64,000 bases of DNA from Serinus canaria (GCF_022539315.1 NC_066326.1:10556601-10620600), one strand, 5' to 3'. Counted from the first letter of the stretch, positions 13,101-26,890 are shown. Translations and numbers: made by a program. Notes: a model not told the origin generated them from the letters alone.

Positions 13101-16100
13101 AGGCAAGCTGCCACTAAACACCACCTGCTTAAAAAAAGATCAGCTAGAATTATTTGCTGGTACACAACAAATTTCTGCCTGCTCAGTCCCCTGGTTGCTG
13201 TGCTGGAGATGCCCAAGATGGAATAGGATACAAAGGTGGAGGGACCAGCCGGCATCCCCTTCCTCACTGCCCAGAGCAGCTGGCTCTGCTGCAGCTGCAA
13301 TTTGCACCATATGTTCATGTAAGGGATGAAGAAGGGATGGCCACAGCCCTTCCCTTGCTCCTGGAGCTGAGAATCCCCAGTGGGGGAGGCCAGAGACCAT
13401 CCTCCTGCACCCAGCTGAGAGCTTATAAAGGACATTCCCCCAGCTGTGGGACAGGCAGGCGGCTTCTGCACGTGAGCTCTGCTTTTGCCCAGGAGACAGA
13501 GGCTCTTCTCTGCTCTGCACAGAAAAGGTTAAGGGAAAGCAAAATTTCTGAGAAACACCAGCATGCTGGTTTTGACAAATGCACAAATTGGAGCCGATAT
13601 GGAATGCAGATGTATGTAAACACTGATGAAATTATCCCATCCCTCTGGCACAATGTCGCCTCGCAGCCACAGAGGCTCTGAGCACTCTGCCAGGCTGAGC
13701 TAGTTTAGATCCATGGGAATCAGGGAAAAGATGCTGTAAAGGTACCAGCCAAGAGTGGGAAAAGAACGAGGGAAGAAGACACCTTGTCATTAAGTTAAAG
13801 ATGGTCCTGCTTGGCAGCAGGACACCCTGGCTTTGGGATTGGAGTCAGTGGGAGCCTCAAGAGCTGTAAATACTTTAACCCTCAATCTCTAACCACTTTA
13901 CAGGGGCTGGCATGGAAAATGATGCCAAGTTACAGATATTGAACTAATTGTCCCAAGATCACACCATGAAACCTGAAAACAGAAACCAGGAGTCCTAACT
14001 CCCACATCCTTGTCCTACCCATTTAATCTGTGCCCTCCATAGCTGTTGCCATGGAGATAGCTTCAATGCCACCCATTCCTTCCCAGGACATCACTGAAAT
14101 GGCCCAGCAAAAGCAGTACATAAGCCCTCAAGAAAAAACATCCTTCCATGTTCCTGCTTCCATGGTGAGTTGCAGCAGGGCTGGGGCAGAGGTGAGCAGC
14201 TTTCAAGGCTTTCTCCACATAAGAGCCCCTTTTTAATATCAAGCTCACATATTTTCTATTTACCTACTGCCAGCTGCACCTGCCCTGATCCCAGCCATAA
14301 GCCCCAGCAGAAGTTAATCTCCCCATCCCCACATTGCACCTGCAAAGCCTCAACTCCACTTTTCATAATGGTCTGTATGAACAGATCTCTTTCAATAATC
14401 CCCCACCTTGCCCTGGCCCCCAGAGAGCTTCTCTGCGCCAGCCATCTCCCCTGTTCCAGCACTTCAAGCTGGATTTTGAGATGAGAGAAGCCTCTTGAGC
14501 ACAGGATTTTCTGATTAAAATAGAGAGGGTGAGGGACACATAAAAAATGAACAGCAGAGCAGACGTCCCATATTCTTCCAGGGAACTTTAAAATATTCAG
14601 CTCTTGGAAATAAAGGAATAGAAGTGAAAGCAGTAAGTCCTGAACTACCACAGATATCTCACTCCCCTACCCCTCAGTGGGAGCATTGGGACTCACCAAC
14701 CATCCTACTGAGGATCCAAAAATGCTTTTCCAAGAACAACTAAATCTCTAGGCTTCAGGGAAAGGTAAACATGCACCCACACACATAAATAAAGCATGGT
14801 AATAAATGTCTTAATAATTAGCAGTGATACCGATGCAGCTGAGCAAACTACCCTGGATCCAAAATAACAAACAAGCTTTCTGCTTTCTGTCCTAGCTCCA
14901 GTGATAATTGTTTGCATGCCTTCATCACAGGGGATCCCAAAGCTCTTAGTAAATAGAGACAGGGATGTCTGTGGAATGGAAGCTGGGAGAGGCAATGGAG
15001 TGGTGCAAACCTGCTGCATGGGCTCCCATAGCCCTCTTTGGGTCCAGCACAGTCCCTGCCCACTGGTGCCACAAGAGCATCTCCAGCAAACCCCTCTACT
15101 CCCCAGGAACCCCAATTTCAGATTTCTGAGGAGTAAAAAAAAAAAAGAGACTGAGGAAAACTGGGCATTTCCCTGCCTTGCAGAGCAGCCCCAGCCCCCA
15201 ACATCTGTGTTCAAGGGGTTGCTCCAAAGCTGCCATTGGGCTCAGTTGGACAGCACTGAACAGCACTCAGCATCTGTGCTGGTCTGGGGCCATCCAGGAC
15301 AAGACAAACACTCAGTCAGGAGCAAATCTACAAGACTTTACTCTCAGTTATTTTTCGCTCAATTATACCGGAGGGAAATCATATTACGAGAGGGATCAAT
15401 AAGGAAAACAGAGCTGGAGGAAGGAAGAGAGCAGTACAGAAACACACAAGCTCACACAAACCCCTCTCTTCTGAGCTCCAGCTGCAAAAAATCCCAACCC
15501 TTTGAACTTTCTCTTTGAGTCCTGAGCTCTTCTAGCTTTTTTCCTTCTTTTTTTTTTTTAATTTCCCCCTCCAGACTCAAGGATGCATTTCTAACCTCAG
15601 AAAGAAAATCCTCTTTCTGTAACAGTCATTAATTGGCTTTGGGGAATCTGGGCCACCAGATATGCCCCTAATCCTATACACACTTCCAGTCCCAAGTTCA
15701 GAGTTGGGCTGGCTGGCACTTCTCTCTGCAAGAGACTTGTTAGGGGAATTAGGGGCTTTCTTCAGCCCCTGCAGCTGTCTGGATTGATGTATTTTTTAAA
15801 TATGGAGGGGGGAGAAGGAAAAGGCAGTCAGCAGATCATGTTGGGGAGACACTGATGTGAATTTTTCTCTTTCTAAATAGCACATTTCTCCATTATCAAG
15901 ACACACAAAGCATTGTCAATCACCTTGTCCTAATACAAAAGCAAAGATCTTGCCAAAAGGTTGGCAGCAATCAGCACATCCTTGTGGGTGGCAGGGTGTT
16001 ATGAGAGTGAGTGCCAGTTTGATAGGAGTTGTTTCGACTGGGAGGGTGTTTGTCATATTTAAAATGTTAAACTGGAAGTGGTACATAAAGGCTGACACAA

Positions 16101-18589
16101 ATCCATGTGGCTCCTTCTCAAAGGTCCTAGGAGACAAACCACAGCTCGGGGTTGTGAGTTCCCAGCTGCCCTTAGGAAAACTTTATCTCAAACCTCTTCC
16201 AGTGTGAGGGGAATTACAAAGCAGTCACCAATTGCAATTCACCGTTTCCCCAGGTGGTCCTACCTCCAGACACTGCTCACACATGCAGGGCATCTCCAAG
16301 CAGCAGGTGGGGGATCTTCCTTCACAACATGAGAAGTGATTCCTGCAGAAGATAGTTCAGGCAGAGATCAAACTTAGGTGCCCTAAGCCTCTTCCCAAAG
16401 ATCCCACTCTCATACCTTTTCCAGTACACACCAATAAGAACAAAAATGAAATCAAAATTGAGTTGAATTACTGTCTTGAGCAAAAATAAGCCTATTCACC
16501 AATCCAAACATATGTGAGAATCCTCACCAGAAGGAAAAAAACCCAACACATATTGTTTATTAAATTATTCTTTTTTCTTATTACTGTCTCTCCTGGTTCA
16601 GCCTGAGGCATTGAAAAGCTACGAGACACATTGATCTTGTGCCATTTCCCATTTAATACTGAGGCACTTGAAGCTCATGGGAAAGGTCAGTCTGTCCACA
16701 TCTCTACCTGAGGAGATTTGGGTTGCACAAACAAACACCCAGACACTCAAGTCTCCCACCTATCACACATGGTTATCCTTTTTTTTGGGCCAAATCCTGC
16801 CAGGCTACCTTTAGCATCCTGCTGGTGCTTTTGGAAAGATGCAAAGTGTCCTTTAAAAGGAGAAAAGCCAGCCCAAGATGGAGTCGAGAGGCTCTCCAGC
16901 TGGAACATTATCCTGGAAACTGCCATAAACTGCAGAGGTGAACTCCAAATGAAAGATCACACAGCAGGGACCTGGAGGTAAGCAGATGGCTTTGAGAACT
17001 GGGAGTCTCACACCAGCTACAAGCAAGTAATTACCAGCAAGTCACAGCTGGGCTGGACGACATGAGCAGGTGAAAATGTGACTATGCTAGGGTGACATGC
17101 TAGTGTGATCACACTGCCAGCATCCTCTGACACTTCTCCTCTTCCCTTGCTGGCCCTAATGCTATTGAATGTAGGTATTATTTCCTTTAGAGAAATCAGA
17201 GACATTTCACCTTAGGACGTCTCTAAAAACAGGGGTGGGAAGGAAGTTGCTCTGAAGTGGTGGATGAGTGTAGCTATCACTGCAAGAGGTAAGGAGCACA
17301 TCCAGACCACTGCAGAGTTTGCCAAAGTGGCTTTTGAGACCTGGTGAGGCACAAGCTGAGGTTGGGAGGGAGATTTCTTCAGCCAGAGCTTGGGAGGACA
17401 GCCTGGGCCACAATGCAGGAGCAACATTTCCGCTGGCTTGGCCATGAGGATAGGAAAATCTGGCTTCCTCACTGCCTGCTGTCCACGTGGGTCTGCACTT
17501 GAACAAATACAGACAGGCTGTTCTGAAATCTTGGAATTTGCCCCCCTCCTGAGTTCCTGGCTGTAAGCCCCAGCTGGGAGGGAGCAGCTAACACCAAATT
17601 TCTGATCCAGAATTGTGGGCTGGGCTGTAAAAGCCAAACCAGCTTCAGCAGCCAGTCTGCTCCCTGTGTCTGGGGTTTTTTTTTCCAGCTTCTTTGTCCA
17701 ATTTTTCTGGAATGTAGATATATTGACAAAGTATCAGGAAGGACCATGCATTTGTTTTTGTGCCTCTCTAGAGATGAGAGCAAGGAAAGGATGATGATGA
17801 AATGTCTTCTCCAGTCCCTGCAAGTGACTGTCAATTAAGTTTACAGCTCTTCATATCCATCATTGTGAAATTCTTGGGCAACAAGCTGATTTCTGCCATT
17901 TCTGAAACCTGGAAGCTGCTGACCATTTCCTCATTGCTGGCCCTGGCAGCAGGAAGAGGTGCTGAGCCCACCAGTGCTGAGCCTCCCAGGGCTGAACCAG
18001 CTGCAAATTACCCAAAAGTTCTGGCCTGGCCTGCTAGAAATTACTACAGACACCATTTAGCAAGGTAAATCAGAGCCCACACCTGCCTCAGATACCCTCC
18101 CCTTCTGCATTAGCTTTCTAGCAGTGCTGTAGAGATCTCCTGCCAAGGACCACCTGATGCTTTCGGACAAAGGAGAGAAAAAGCATCTCATCAATGGAGG
18201 CAAACCTGCTCTTCTTCCCCGCTGCCTCACCTCTTCCCCCTCCTCGTGCCCATCACGCTGTCTCTTTTTTCTTTTTCTGGCACAGCAGCAGTTTCTGACA
18301 GATTTGGGCAAAGGCAGGCAGCTCTATCACAGCCAGTGTGCCGGGGATGTCAGTGTCAGATCCTCTGCCTTCCCCCGTTTCTCTCAGGGGTGCTGGGAGC
18401 AGCCTCTTGGCTCGGCTGGCGGGTGACACGCCTGGCTGGGCTGAGGCACTTGGATCGACGTCTCCCCAGGGTGCTGCTCCTGATGGAGTTTGCAGCAGGA
18501 GCTAAAAGCTGCATACAGATAACTCCTCCTTCCCCTTGCTTCCTCTCCTTCCTCCCTTTCAGCAATTCAGAGAGAAGAGGGTGAAGAAA
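10111..18589. other. Intergenic DNA, no gene recognised
   Basis: Chance frames up to about 175 residues have no recognisable domain, no splice-supported neighbours and unremarkable codon use. Short A or T runs occur at about 15136 and 15549. I recognise no transposable element here. Confidence 0.75.
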
Positions 18590-19460
18590 ATGGCACTTGG
18601 ATTAAATAAACTAACAACCAGCACGCAGGGCTTTTAGCTGTAAGTGAGCCAAGTGTCCTGTAACATTAAATAAATGCAAGATTAACCTTCAGGCTTCCAC
18701 ACTAAATTATTTATCTTGAGAGGCAAAGAGGTCGAGATTGAAACAAAGGGTAAATATTTGAGGAGAGCACTGCGTGTGCTGGCTTTGTGGCTGTTTGCCC
18801 ACGGTGCTGCCAGCACTTCCCTGCCGTGGGGACAGCCCTGGGCTGGCTCTGTCCCCAGCCCGCCCTAGGATTCAGCTGTGAGGGAGCAGAGGGGCCAGCC
18901 CTTGTGCCACCAGCCGTGGAATCCTGCCTGGCAGAAGTTGTGAGGCTGGGGGAGAGCCCAAGTGACCTGACAGAGGCTGATAAGTTGTTGTGATTTCACT
19001 GAGCATCCCAGGCTCTGCAATTAGCAGTTGCATCTGCCTTCTGTACTGGAGTATTATTAACTGCATGATTTACATCCAACCATTTCTGCAGCCACTGTAG
19101 GCAGGGAATTACCTGATAACAAAATATCCTGCTGTTCATGCTAAGTGACAGACTCAGAAATATTAGTCTGTTTAATCAAAGCACTAACAACACCAAATAG
19201 ATGAAAATATTTTGCCATTCCCTAGCTGATCTCCCCTGTTAAGATCTTCAAGAATTATTCCATCAAAGATATGCCAATTATTTTCCTTTCAGTAAAAAAA
19301 AAATTAAAATGTATCCACTACTGGGAAAGCATGCAGCATCTGTTTAACAGTGAATTGCAAGTTTACAGTGTATTTTAAAGTGAGAAACACAAAAGGCAGC
19401 TATGGCCAGGACTGATGTAATTAGTCAGCTTGCACAACGCCTTAAATTACCATCTCTGTA
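18590..19460. promoter_or_regulatory. AT-rich candidate regulatory region in two parts
   Basis: Two AT-rich stretches (about 18590-18775 and 18985-19460) flank a GC-richer spacer. They carry ATTAAATAAATG, TAAATTATTTAT, CAATTAGC, GTATTATTAACTG and GTTTAATCAAAG, the last resembling a TCF/LEF core. Function is inferred. Confidence 0.3.
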
Positions 19461-20361
19461 CTTTCTAGAACTGCCAGGCTTCAGAAGGAGAAGCAGCCAG
19501 GATCTCAGTGTTAACTCACCTGAAAAATCCTCCCCTAACACCCTTTTTCTCTATAAAGAGCATCACCAAAGCACTAATTAATGACTGCTTGCAGTGCCCA
19601 TTTCCTCACCCACGCTCCTGTCCCAGCCTGGTACAGAGGCAGAGCTCTGCAGGTGCCATGGACCTCACAAGATCACCACACACTTGGGCACTGCCCAGCA
19701 CCTGCCACAGATTTAGTGCCACATGCAAAAAAGTGGAGGGGGTGGTGGGGGGGAGAAATTACAGTGCTACAACCCACCAAATAAAAACATTTCAGCTACT
19801 TGTCAATAAACCAAATTCACAACATCATAATGAAAGTGTGTGCAGGAAGGAGAGAGACCAGGCTGCCCTCTGCCCCAGGCTGGTACTCAGCAGGATAGAT
19901 GGAACTTCTCTGACAGCTTGTCAGTCTGTCCCATCCATGTACAATGCATTAAACCCCTCCAAAGGTGTAAGGTCAGGGATGGATTTTCTCTGAGTGAAGG
20001 GAATCACTGGAGTAGGATTTTACCATCCTTCACAGCAGGGTGTGTGCTTTGGACTGCAGGATCATCTGCTGATGTCCATGTAACAAAGCCCTGCTGTTTC
20101 AGAAATCAAAGGCACTGGCACTGCTCTTGATCCCTCGGTGTCTTTGAGGAGTGCTTTAGATGGCAGGATTCAGTCTCCAGCACACGGTGTGGGTGTGCCA
20201 CAGGCTCCCCCCCAAAAATGCTGCATGCTCTCCCCCCTGCTCCTCTCCCCCTTGCACCAAAGGCTTACCCACCACACACAGCCCCAAGAGCTGTTTGCCA
20301 AAATAACCCTTCACCCCCAGCACTCCTGTGAGATCCCAAGACACATCCAGGAGTGGTGTAG

Positions 20362-20637
20362 ATCACAGAATCATAGACTAGATTGGGTTGGAAGAAACCT
20401 TAAAGACCATCCAGCTCCAACCCCCCTGTCTTGGGCAGGGACACCTTCCACTCAACCAGATTGTTCAAAGCATTGTTCAACATGGCCTTGAACACTTTCA
20501 GGGATGGGACATCTATAGCCTGTCTGGGTAACTTGTGTCAGGGCCTCACCAACCTCAAAACCCTGAATGTATTCCTAATATCAAATATAAGCCTACCATC
20601 TTTTAGTTTGAAGCTATCACCCCTTGTCCTATCCCTT
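20362..20637 (-). mobile_element. CR1 LINE fragment, 3' end
   Basis: Read on the minus strand it matches the 3' part of bird CR1 from the stretch before GGGTGGTGAGGC-like text to the terminal TGATTCTGTGAT octamer end. Read on the plus strand it shows ATCACAGAATCATAG, GGTTGGAAGAAACCTTAAAG and CCTTGAACACTTTCAGGGAT. It is about 276 bp and 5' truncated, as usual for CR1. Several substitutions against the remembered consensus suggest an older copy. Confidence 0.93.
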
Positions 20638-20929
20638 CCAGGTGACAGTAGGAAGAAAGCTGGGGATGAGCTGCACACAGGGACAAGCCACCTGCCCCTC
20701 CTGCCAGGGTGATGTGCAATGCCTTCACTCATCAGCAGATGAAGGCTTTCCCTCTGCTGCCAAAGGGCATAAGTTTTAGGGTAGGTAAGTGGGGTGGGCA
20801 AGCTGTGAAACCCAAGTGGCACTGAGATTCATTGCTTTCTACCAATTATGAGCATGGCAATAGGTAAAGAAGCCATAGCAACAGCAACTTGACCTGTTCC
20901 ACTCCAGAGGTACAGCTGAAGCCTATTCT

Positions 20930-21110
20930 AGCTGTAATGTAGTCTCTTAACACCTACTGCTATTAATGGTTCCTGCATAACAAGGGGGATTACAGATCTA
21001 TTACGGATCTGTCACCTCCTAAAGAATATGCCATTAATCATGATCATTTATTTGCAAATTGGTTTATAATTTTGCAAATCTTTTGCAAATTACTTTAAAT
21101 AGCAGAGTGG
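20930..21110. promoter_or_regulatory. Candidate element with three TTTGCAAAT sites
   Basis: TTTGCAAAT occurs at 21051-21059, 21071-21079 and 21082-21090. Each is one mismatch from the POU octamer ATGCAAAT and is close to C/EBP-type half-sites. ATTAATCATGATCA lies just upstream. The clustering in 40 bp suggests a multi-site enhancer, but this is not proven. Confidence 0.4.
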
Positions 21111-21844
21111 GGGGCAAGGGACTTTCAAAGGAGACTTACATGCTATTCCCCTCCTTGGCTAATGACCCATTTTGAGCCAAATGACTGCTTGTGCACGTCT
21201 GCATATGTATATAGGTATTTATGTATGGGAGCAAACTGGATGAGCACAACCAAGCATGTGAGTGACAGCAGTTGGCAGAGAACACATAGGAGAGTGTATC
21301 TGTTTCTGCACAGATGACTTTTTACAGACTGATTTTCACCTGGGCAGCTTTTACTGACAATGAGCAGCTGAGTATTTGTGTGTGCCTGCCCACTGGTGAC
21401 ACCACTGCTTGGGACACAGTGAATATCCCTGTGTGCAATTCCTTGGCCTTTCACCAAGCTGATGTGCATGAGATTTGGAGGTTGGGCCCAAGATTCACAC
21501 CCTCCTCATCTCGGTTGTGCAAACCCTTGCTGTTACACCTCACTCCAGAGCCAGCAGCTGATTCACCCTGACCAACTAACAGCCCCTTCAGCTGCTGAGA
21601 AAGTCCTGCAGGGCAGAGCACAGGACAAGACACATTGAACCTTTCCCACATCCCACAGTTCAGTCCAGGGCTGGGTGAGCACAGATTTATCCCCTACACT
21701 CCCACCCTTTCCCCCAGCTTCTGTGAGGCTCTGCCCTTCTTTCCAGCTTTCCTTTAAACTCACCCCAAAATCCCCTTACCTTCCAGAGCCTCCCCTCCAC
21801 TCTCCTGATCTCCAGCCTTTTGCATCCATCCTTGCTTCCCACCC

Positions 21845-22065
21845 CCATGGATTAAGTAGACTTTGCCTGGATTACAGCTGCCAATCAAGTTCAAGTGCAT
21901 TTTTAATAGTTTAATTTGTGGCACAAGGTTTCAAATAAAATCATCAAGTGCAGTCGATTAAACTCATTAAGTCCTTACGGACTCGTCTGTGTACTGTGCT
22001 GTTATCAGATTCAGAGACATGAGAATTAATTAGGCTGCTGTTATCCTTTGTCTGGATTACTGTGT
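21845..22065. promoter_or_regulatory. Candidate conserved noncoding element
   Basis: A homeodomain-motif-rich island (TTTTTAATAG, GATTAAACTCATTAAG, GAATTAATTAGG) containing two CpGs within CCTTACGGACTCG. The low-repeat complex texture suggests constraint. Only alignment can confirm it. Confidence 0.35.
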
Positions 22066-24939
22066 CAGGCCCAGCAGCTGGGTGTTTTCCTCTGAAAGCA
22101 TGAGGTCCATAATCTCCTTACCAGCACAACCAGGGAGACAGTGGCCTAAGAGATTTCTTCAGCATTCCTCAAAGATCAAACACCATGAAGCACACTGTTC
22201 TTTGACTTGTTTTTTCCCTTCCCCTGGTTTTCTTTCTCTTTTTATTTCCCTACCTGCACAGCAGAGCTCATGACAAAAGGCAGTTCAGTGCTGAAAGGGC
22301 AGGTGAGTAGCAATGGGCTGCTGGTAGCAGGGCTCTGCACATAAATCACCCCTTCCAGAGTACACCAGGGATGCCCTACAAAGGGCATCTGCTTCAAAGG
22401 ATGCCCAACAGCCCTAACTCACCTGCTGGGGCTGTTTCTCTACTGCCACCTCTGCTGCGCCACTGCCCACACTTGGGGAGAGAGACTCAGTCCCCAGAGA
22501 GACTAAGGGTACCCACTGCACCCCTACAGATCCAGAGTAATGTGAAATCACAGCTGATGCACTGCACAACACACCAGGATGCCCCAGATGCCATCGTTCT
22601 GCAGCGAGTGCAGTGCTGACACCTCCAGCACATGATTTCCTTGCTTCTGGGAGCCAGTGCAGATGGTGACCTGCTTGAGAGGCAGCTGTGCAGGTGGAAG
22701 GACAGTGCAAGCCTCTGGCTGCCAGGTCTGTACAGACCCAAAGGTGAGGGTGTACTGAGATGAGCACCCATGTGAGTGCTGCAGTCTGTACTGTGGGGTA
22801 CAGTGGGCAGAAGGGCCAAGGTGAAGACAAACAAGATAAATGTAAACACTGCCCCTGACTGTACTTCCACTTGAAGTATTCTGGCCCCTACCCACAGAGC
22901 AGGAACCTACTGCACAAACACCAACACTACACAACCTATATATTCTCTGTATAATTTGCCCTCTGCTCTGCTCTATGGAGCAGAAATACATATTATGTAT
23001 GTATCTCAAAAGGACTTTTAACAAGGAAATTCTCACATTTGTTACACCAACACAGGAAACCAGCCCCTGTACCATGCAAAAGCCAACACAGGGAGCTGAA
23101 CTGGACATTTGCAGCACAGGGGAGGCTTATGGACTGCCTTCCCACCCCAGCAAGATCCACCCACAGGCCTGAGTAAGTGAAGAAGATACCACAGAAGAAT
23201 TTAAGTACCACAGGCAGATAAGCATCTCTGACTTTCTAATGCCATAAAGAACTTCACTGAGATCAGGGATCAGAAAATCTCTCCCCTCACAGTAAGGCTG
23301 CATCTCATTTATTGAAGTAGCTATCACAGAGGAGGGCAGGAGGTGTGAGATCCACAGCAAGTGATGACAAGTGGGTGCCCATGTGTGACAGCTGAGGGCT
23401 GCTGCCTCAGTCAGACCTTTGATAGTGAAGTTAACTGGTCCTTAACAAAGCAGTTATTTCCTAGAGCAACCTGTGTGCAGGAGGGCCTTAAAAAGGCATA
23501 ATGCCAAAGAGGGGCTTATCCAAAAGTCTTTTCTGGTGGACACAAATCCTTTCCAATGGGTCAGCTGCTATCAAACATGCTGCAACAAATTTATGAGAAC
23601 ATAACCATGCTGTAAAAAGACCAACTTAAGGGACAAAGAAAAGTAATCCATATTTAGGTTGCCTGTGGGTTCTGTGCTTGCTAACATTCCTGCTGCATTG
23701 CATTTGAGGGGAGCTGAACTATAGCAATTTCTAAACTTAATCACTTGGGCCTGCCAGTACTCTTACCAGTTTATTACAGAAATTTACTCACAAGGGTCAG
23801 TGACCCCTCAGTCAGTGACTCCCGCAGGTGACTTCCTGAGCCACATTAAGCTATGAGCATTTGCTCTTGTTCCCTCTGATGTTCTCTTTCTCTGCTCCTC
23901 CTCTCCCACTTCCCATTTCATTTGTGACCACTGAATCCCTTCTTTTTTCCTCTCTATTGTCAAATCAAGGGAGTAGGGTACAATGTGACAAGACAGTGTC
24001 AGAAGAACAATAAGGGATGTAGATGTGAAGGAGCAATAGAGAGGCAAAAGGGCTGGGAAGGAATGTTGGGAAGGGATGCCAAGAAGCCTGAATGTGATGT
24101 AGGGGAAAGGGAGCTGTGAGGAGCTGCAGGAATGGCAGTAAGGCAGCTGCACTTTTGGGAAAGATCAGGATTTTCATAACCGCTTCCCTGTGCAGATAAT
24201 ATGGAGACAAGGATGTGGAAGAGAGCAAAGGTGCAGCCTCCAAGATACCATTTTAGCTGCTAAGGTGCAGAGAAAACAATGGCAGCTGCAGGGCACAGGG
24301 GGAGGAAGAGGCATCAGGATTTGGTACAGAGGAGAACTAGAGGGCAGAGCGCTGATATGGGCAAGAGGGAAAAAATATAAAAAGTGGTGGCACTGAAGGA
24401 GATAGAAGACAGGGCTGTCTTTTTAATGGAGAAGAGTGCACTCCCTCCAATAGTGGGCAGCCAAGAGTGTCAGGTGAATCCTGCTCCCCTTTCCTGAAAT
24501 GGAATGTAGACAATCATATATTCCCTGAGCCCAGAACGTTTGCACTTGGACAAGATGAATCCTGCTGAAACCTTATATAGCCTTACCCAAACTTATGCAA
24601 CTTCAGAGCACCTTTCTGTAACTGGGCAAGGTCTCCAGGCCTGGCATAAATCTAACCCTCAGCATTTCCTCAGCAGAAATGTAAGCTAAAGAAATTCTTC
24701 AAGAAATACTTAACACACATCCCTGGAATATAAATTGCTAAAAGTATAAAGGTAACCTGTCTACAACAGGATTTCTGCCATTGTCCTGGCCCAGCCAACC
24801 TTCTCCTGCTTCTACAGTTCTCCACAGATTATTAATTACCAGTGAAAACATACAGAGGGAGCAGGCTTCCTTTTTCCTTCCCAAGCCCAAAAGAGTCTCC
24901 TTGCAGTGTCTCCTTCTCACTCATTTGTTTTTTCTTTCT

Positions 24940-25085
24940 TCTCCCCTCATCCACGCTTAAGAAATTGATAAATGTCTCTTTAAGGACGTGTCTGCTGCCT
25001 TGCCGCGCACCCTTATAAATCAGATAAATATCTCGAGGATCCTTATCCTGGGAAAATTGAGATAATTGCACTAAATTGAAGAGCC
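24940..25085. promoter_or_regulatory. Candidate conserved noncoding element
   Basis: A complex AT-rich stretch with GATAAAT twice, GGACGTGTC, TGCCGCGC and GAGATAATTGC. GATA-type and homeodomain-type cores alternate with rare CpGs. Confidence 0.3.
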
Positions 25086-25559
25086 TCTTTTTTTTTTTCT
25101 TCACCCCCTCCCATCCTTCTTCTCTTTTCAGCTGGAGTCTCTTGTAGTAACAGGTGTGCTGACTGCTAATTCCTGCACAGGAATTACCCCCTCCATCTGA
25201 AGGGATGGCCCTCAATAGCTCCAGGCTACCTCCTGATGTGAATTTTAACCAAGATACCACATCAGTCAGGAACATTTTCATAGCTCCATCTGGGTGTCTC
25301 CTGGAACAGCTCACCCTTGCTGCTGCACTTCTGACACCCACCTGCCCAGGAAGCATCTCTGCCATATGATTGGAGGGTTGTGTCTGTCAGGGGTAAAGCA
25401 AGTTCAGCTCCAACACTCCTCTTCTGCCAGGGACTGGTGCTGTAGTTGGAAAATGGGAAAACAAGAAAAAAAAAATCAATGGAAGGCTGGAGATGAATAG
25501 GATTCGGATGAAAGAAGATGAGGCATTAAGAAACAGCAGAAAAACTAACATGGTAGTTG

Positions 25560-25586
25560 AGTCAAATCAAGTCAAGTCAAATCAAG
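25560..25586. repeat. Short TCAAG/TCAAA tandem repeat
   Basis: Five-base units alternating TCAAA and TCAAG on the plus strand; a small microsatellite. Confidence 0.8.
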
Positions 25587-26645
25587 AAGGCCCTCAGTGA
25601 TCCTGGGCTCCAATCAAGTCCCAAGATCTCTTTCAACCCATACCTCTTGGTCCCATGGCAGGACAGAGGAACACTATTGCTATGTGGGGGGAGGCAAAGA
25701 CCCCAAAATCAGTCCCTATTTTTCATTGTAATCACCATGTGCTTCTTCCCCACCTAGAGAAATGAGAATTCCCATCAGCAGCACCAGTTACACTGAGGTA
25801 TTATTCCTGCCCTCCACCAAGGAAGCTACCAAAGCCACCAGAAGAGCAGGGGACAGGGTAGCAGGTGAAGAGATCAAGGAACAAACTATTGCCCTGCTGG
25901 TTTTCTCCCAGGTGAAGAAAACTCTACAAACCAGAAGCCTACAGCTGTGTTTGACTTTTGGTGCTCTACAGTCAAACACACAAGAAAATTTGGACTGTCA
26001 GAGGGACAGAAGGTGACTGCAATCCAAAGGGGACGATTACTTCTCCAAGAGATTTTCAAGGAGCACCTGGGGTCACCAGGGGGGCCAGCAAAAAGGATTT
26101 TTAGGTGACTTTGCATAAGACAGGGAGATAAACTCAGAAGGCTCTCAGTGAGCAGAGATGACCCTACATGCAGAAAACTCAGGAGGTGGCAGGCAGTGAA
26201 TGGTGACATGATGGTGCTAAAGATGGCCCTCAAAACCACAGGCCTCCTCCAAGTACAAATTAGACCTTCCAGCCCAGCCAGCTCCTCTAAAGCCTGAATT
26301 GGCTGTGGGAAAGCAGAGCAGACTGGCTCTAAGCCCCAGGAGATAATTGCTGAGCTTGGGCAAGTGGCCTTGAGCCTGCAGGTGGGTTGAGAGAGACGAG
26401 GACAGCAGCTGTTTCTACTTCACCCAGGTCCTCCATGCCAGGACAACCTTCCTTCATTCCCAGCAGAGCACCACTCTCTGCAAATTCATCAAGGCCCATT
26501 CTGTGGAAAATGCTCTCATGAACACCAAAAATAGCCCAAGAGCTCCTGCAGGGCTGAAACAAGGTGAGTGTGGTGGCAGAACAAAGTCGTTCAGAGTTGT
26601 GAGTCCACCCAGAGCTCTGCCAGCCCATCTCTTGAGGAAACAGTT

Positions 26646-26890
26646 CTAAACTGAAGGACAGTCCATTCAGATTTGATATAAGGATTGAGTTTTGTACAGT
26701 AAGGGTGGTACTGGCAAAAGCTGCCCAGAGAGGTGGCAGATGCCCCATCCCTGGAAACATTCGAGGTAAGATTGGACAGGCTCTGAGTAATCTGATCTGG
26801 TTGAAAATGTCCCTACTCACTGCAGGGGGCTGGACTAGATGGCCTTTAAAGGTCCTGTCCAACCCAAACTATTCTACATTTCCATGATCT
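26646..26890 (+). mobile_element. CR1 LINE fragment, 3' end
   Basis: The plus strand shows CR1 landmarks in order: GATATAAGGA, GATGCCCCATCCCTGGAAAC, GGGGGCTGGACTAGATGGCC, GGTCCTGTCCAACCC and a degenerate ATTCTACATTTCCATGAT tail. It is 5' truncated and about 245 bp long. It is in the opposite orientation to the copy at 20.4 kb. Confidence 0.92.

Larger units (their letters stand above)
22066..26645. other. Intergenic DNA, mostly featureless
   Basis: Apart from the candidate element near 25.0 kb and the short TCAAG repeat, I see no gene or repeat. Open frames overlap in several frames and look random. Confidence 0.75.

Noticed and set aside
13154..13681. Overlapping frames of 140-175 residues on both strands
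   Set aside because: Simultaneous long frames on both strands with no known domain point to chance in GC-richer DNA.
25590..25640. CR1-like phrase AGATCTCTTTCAACCC
   Set aside because: A single short match without the neighbouring CR1 landmarks.
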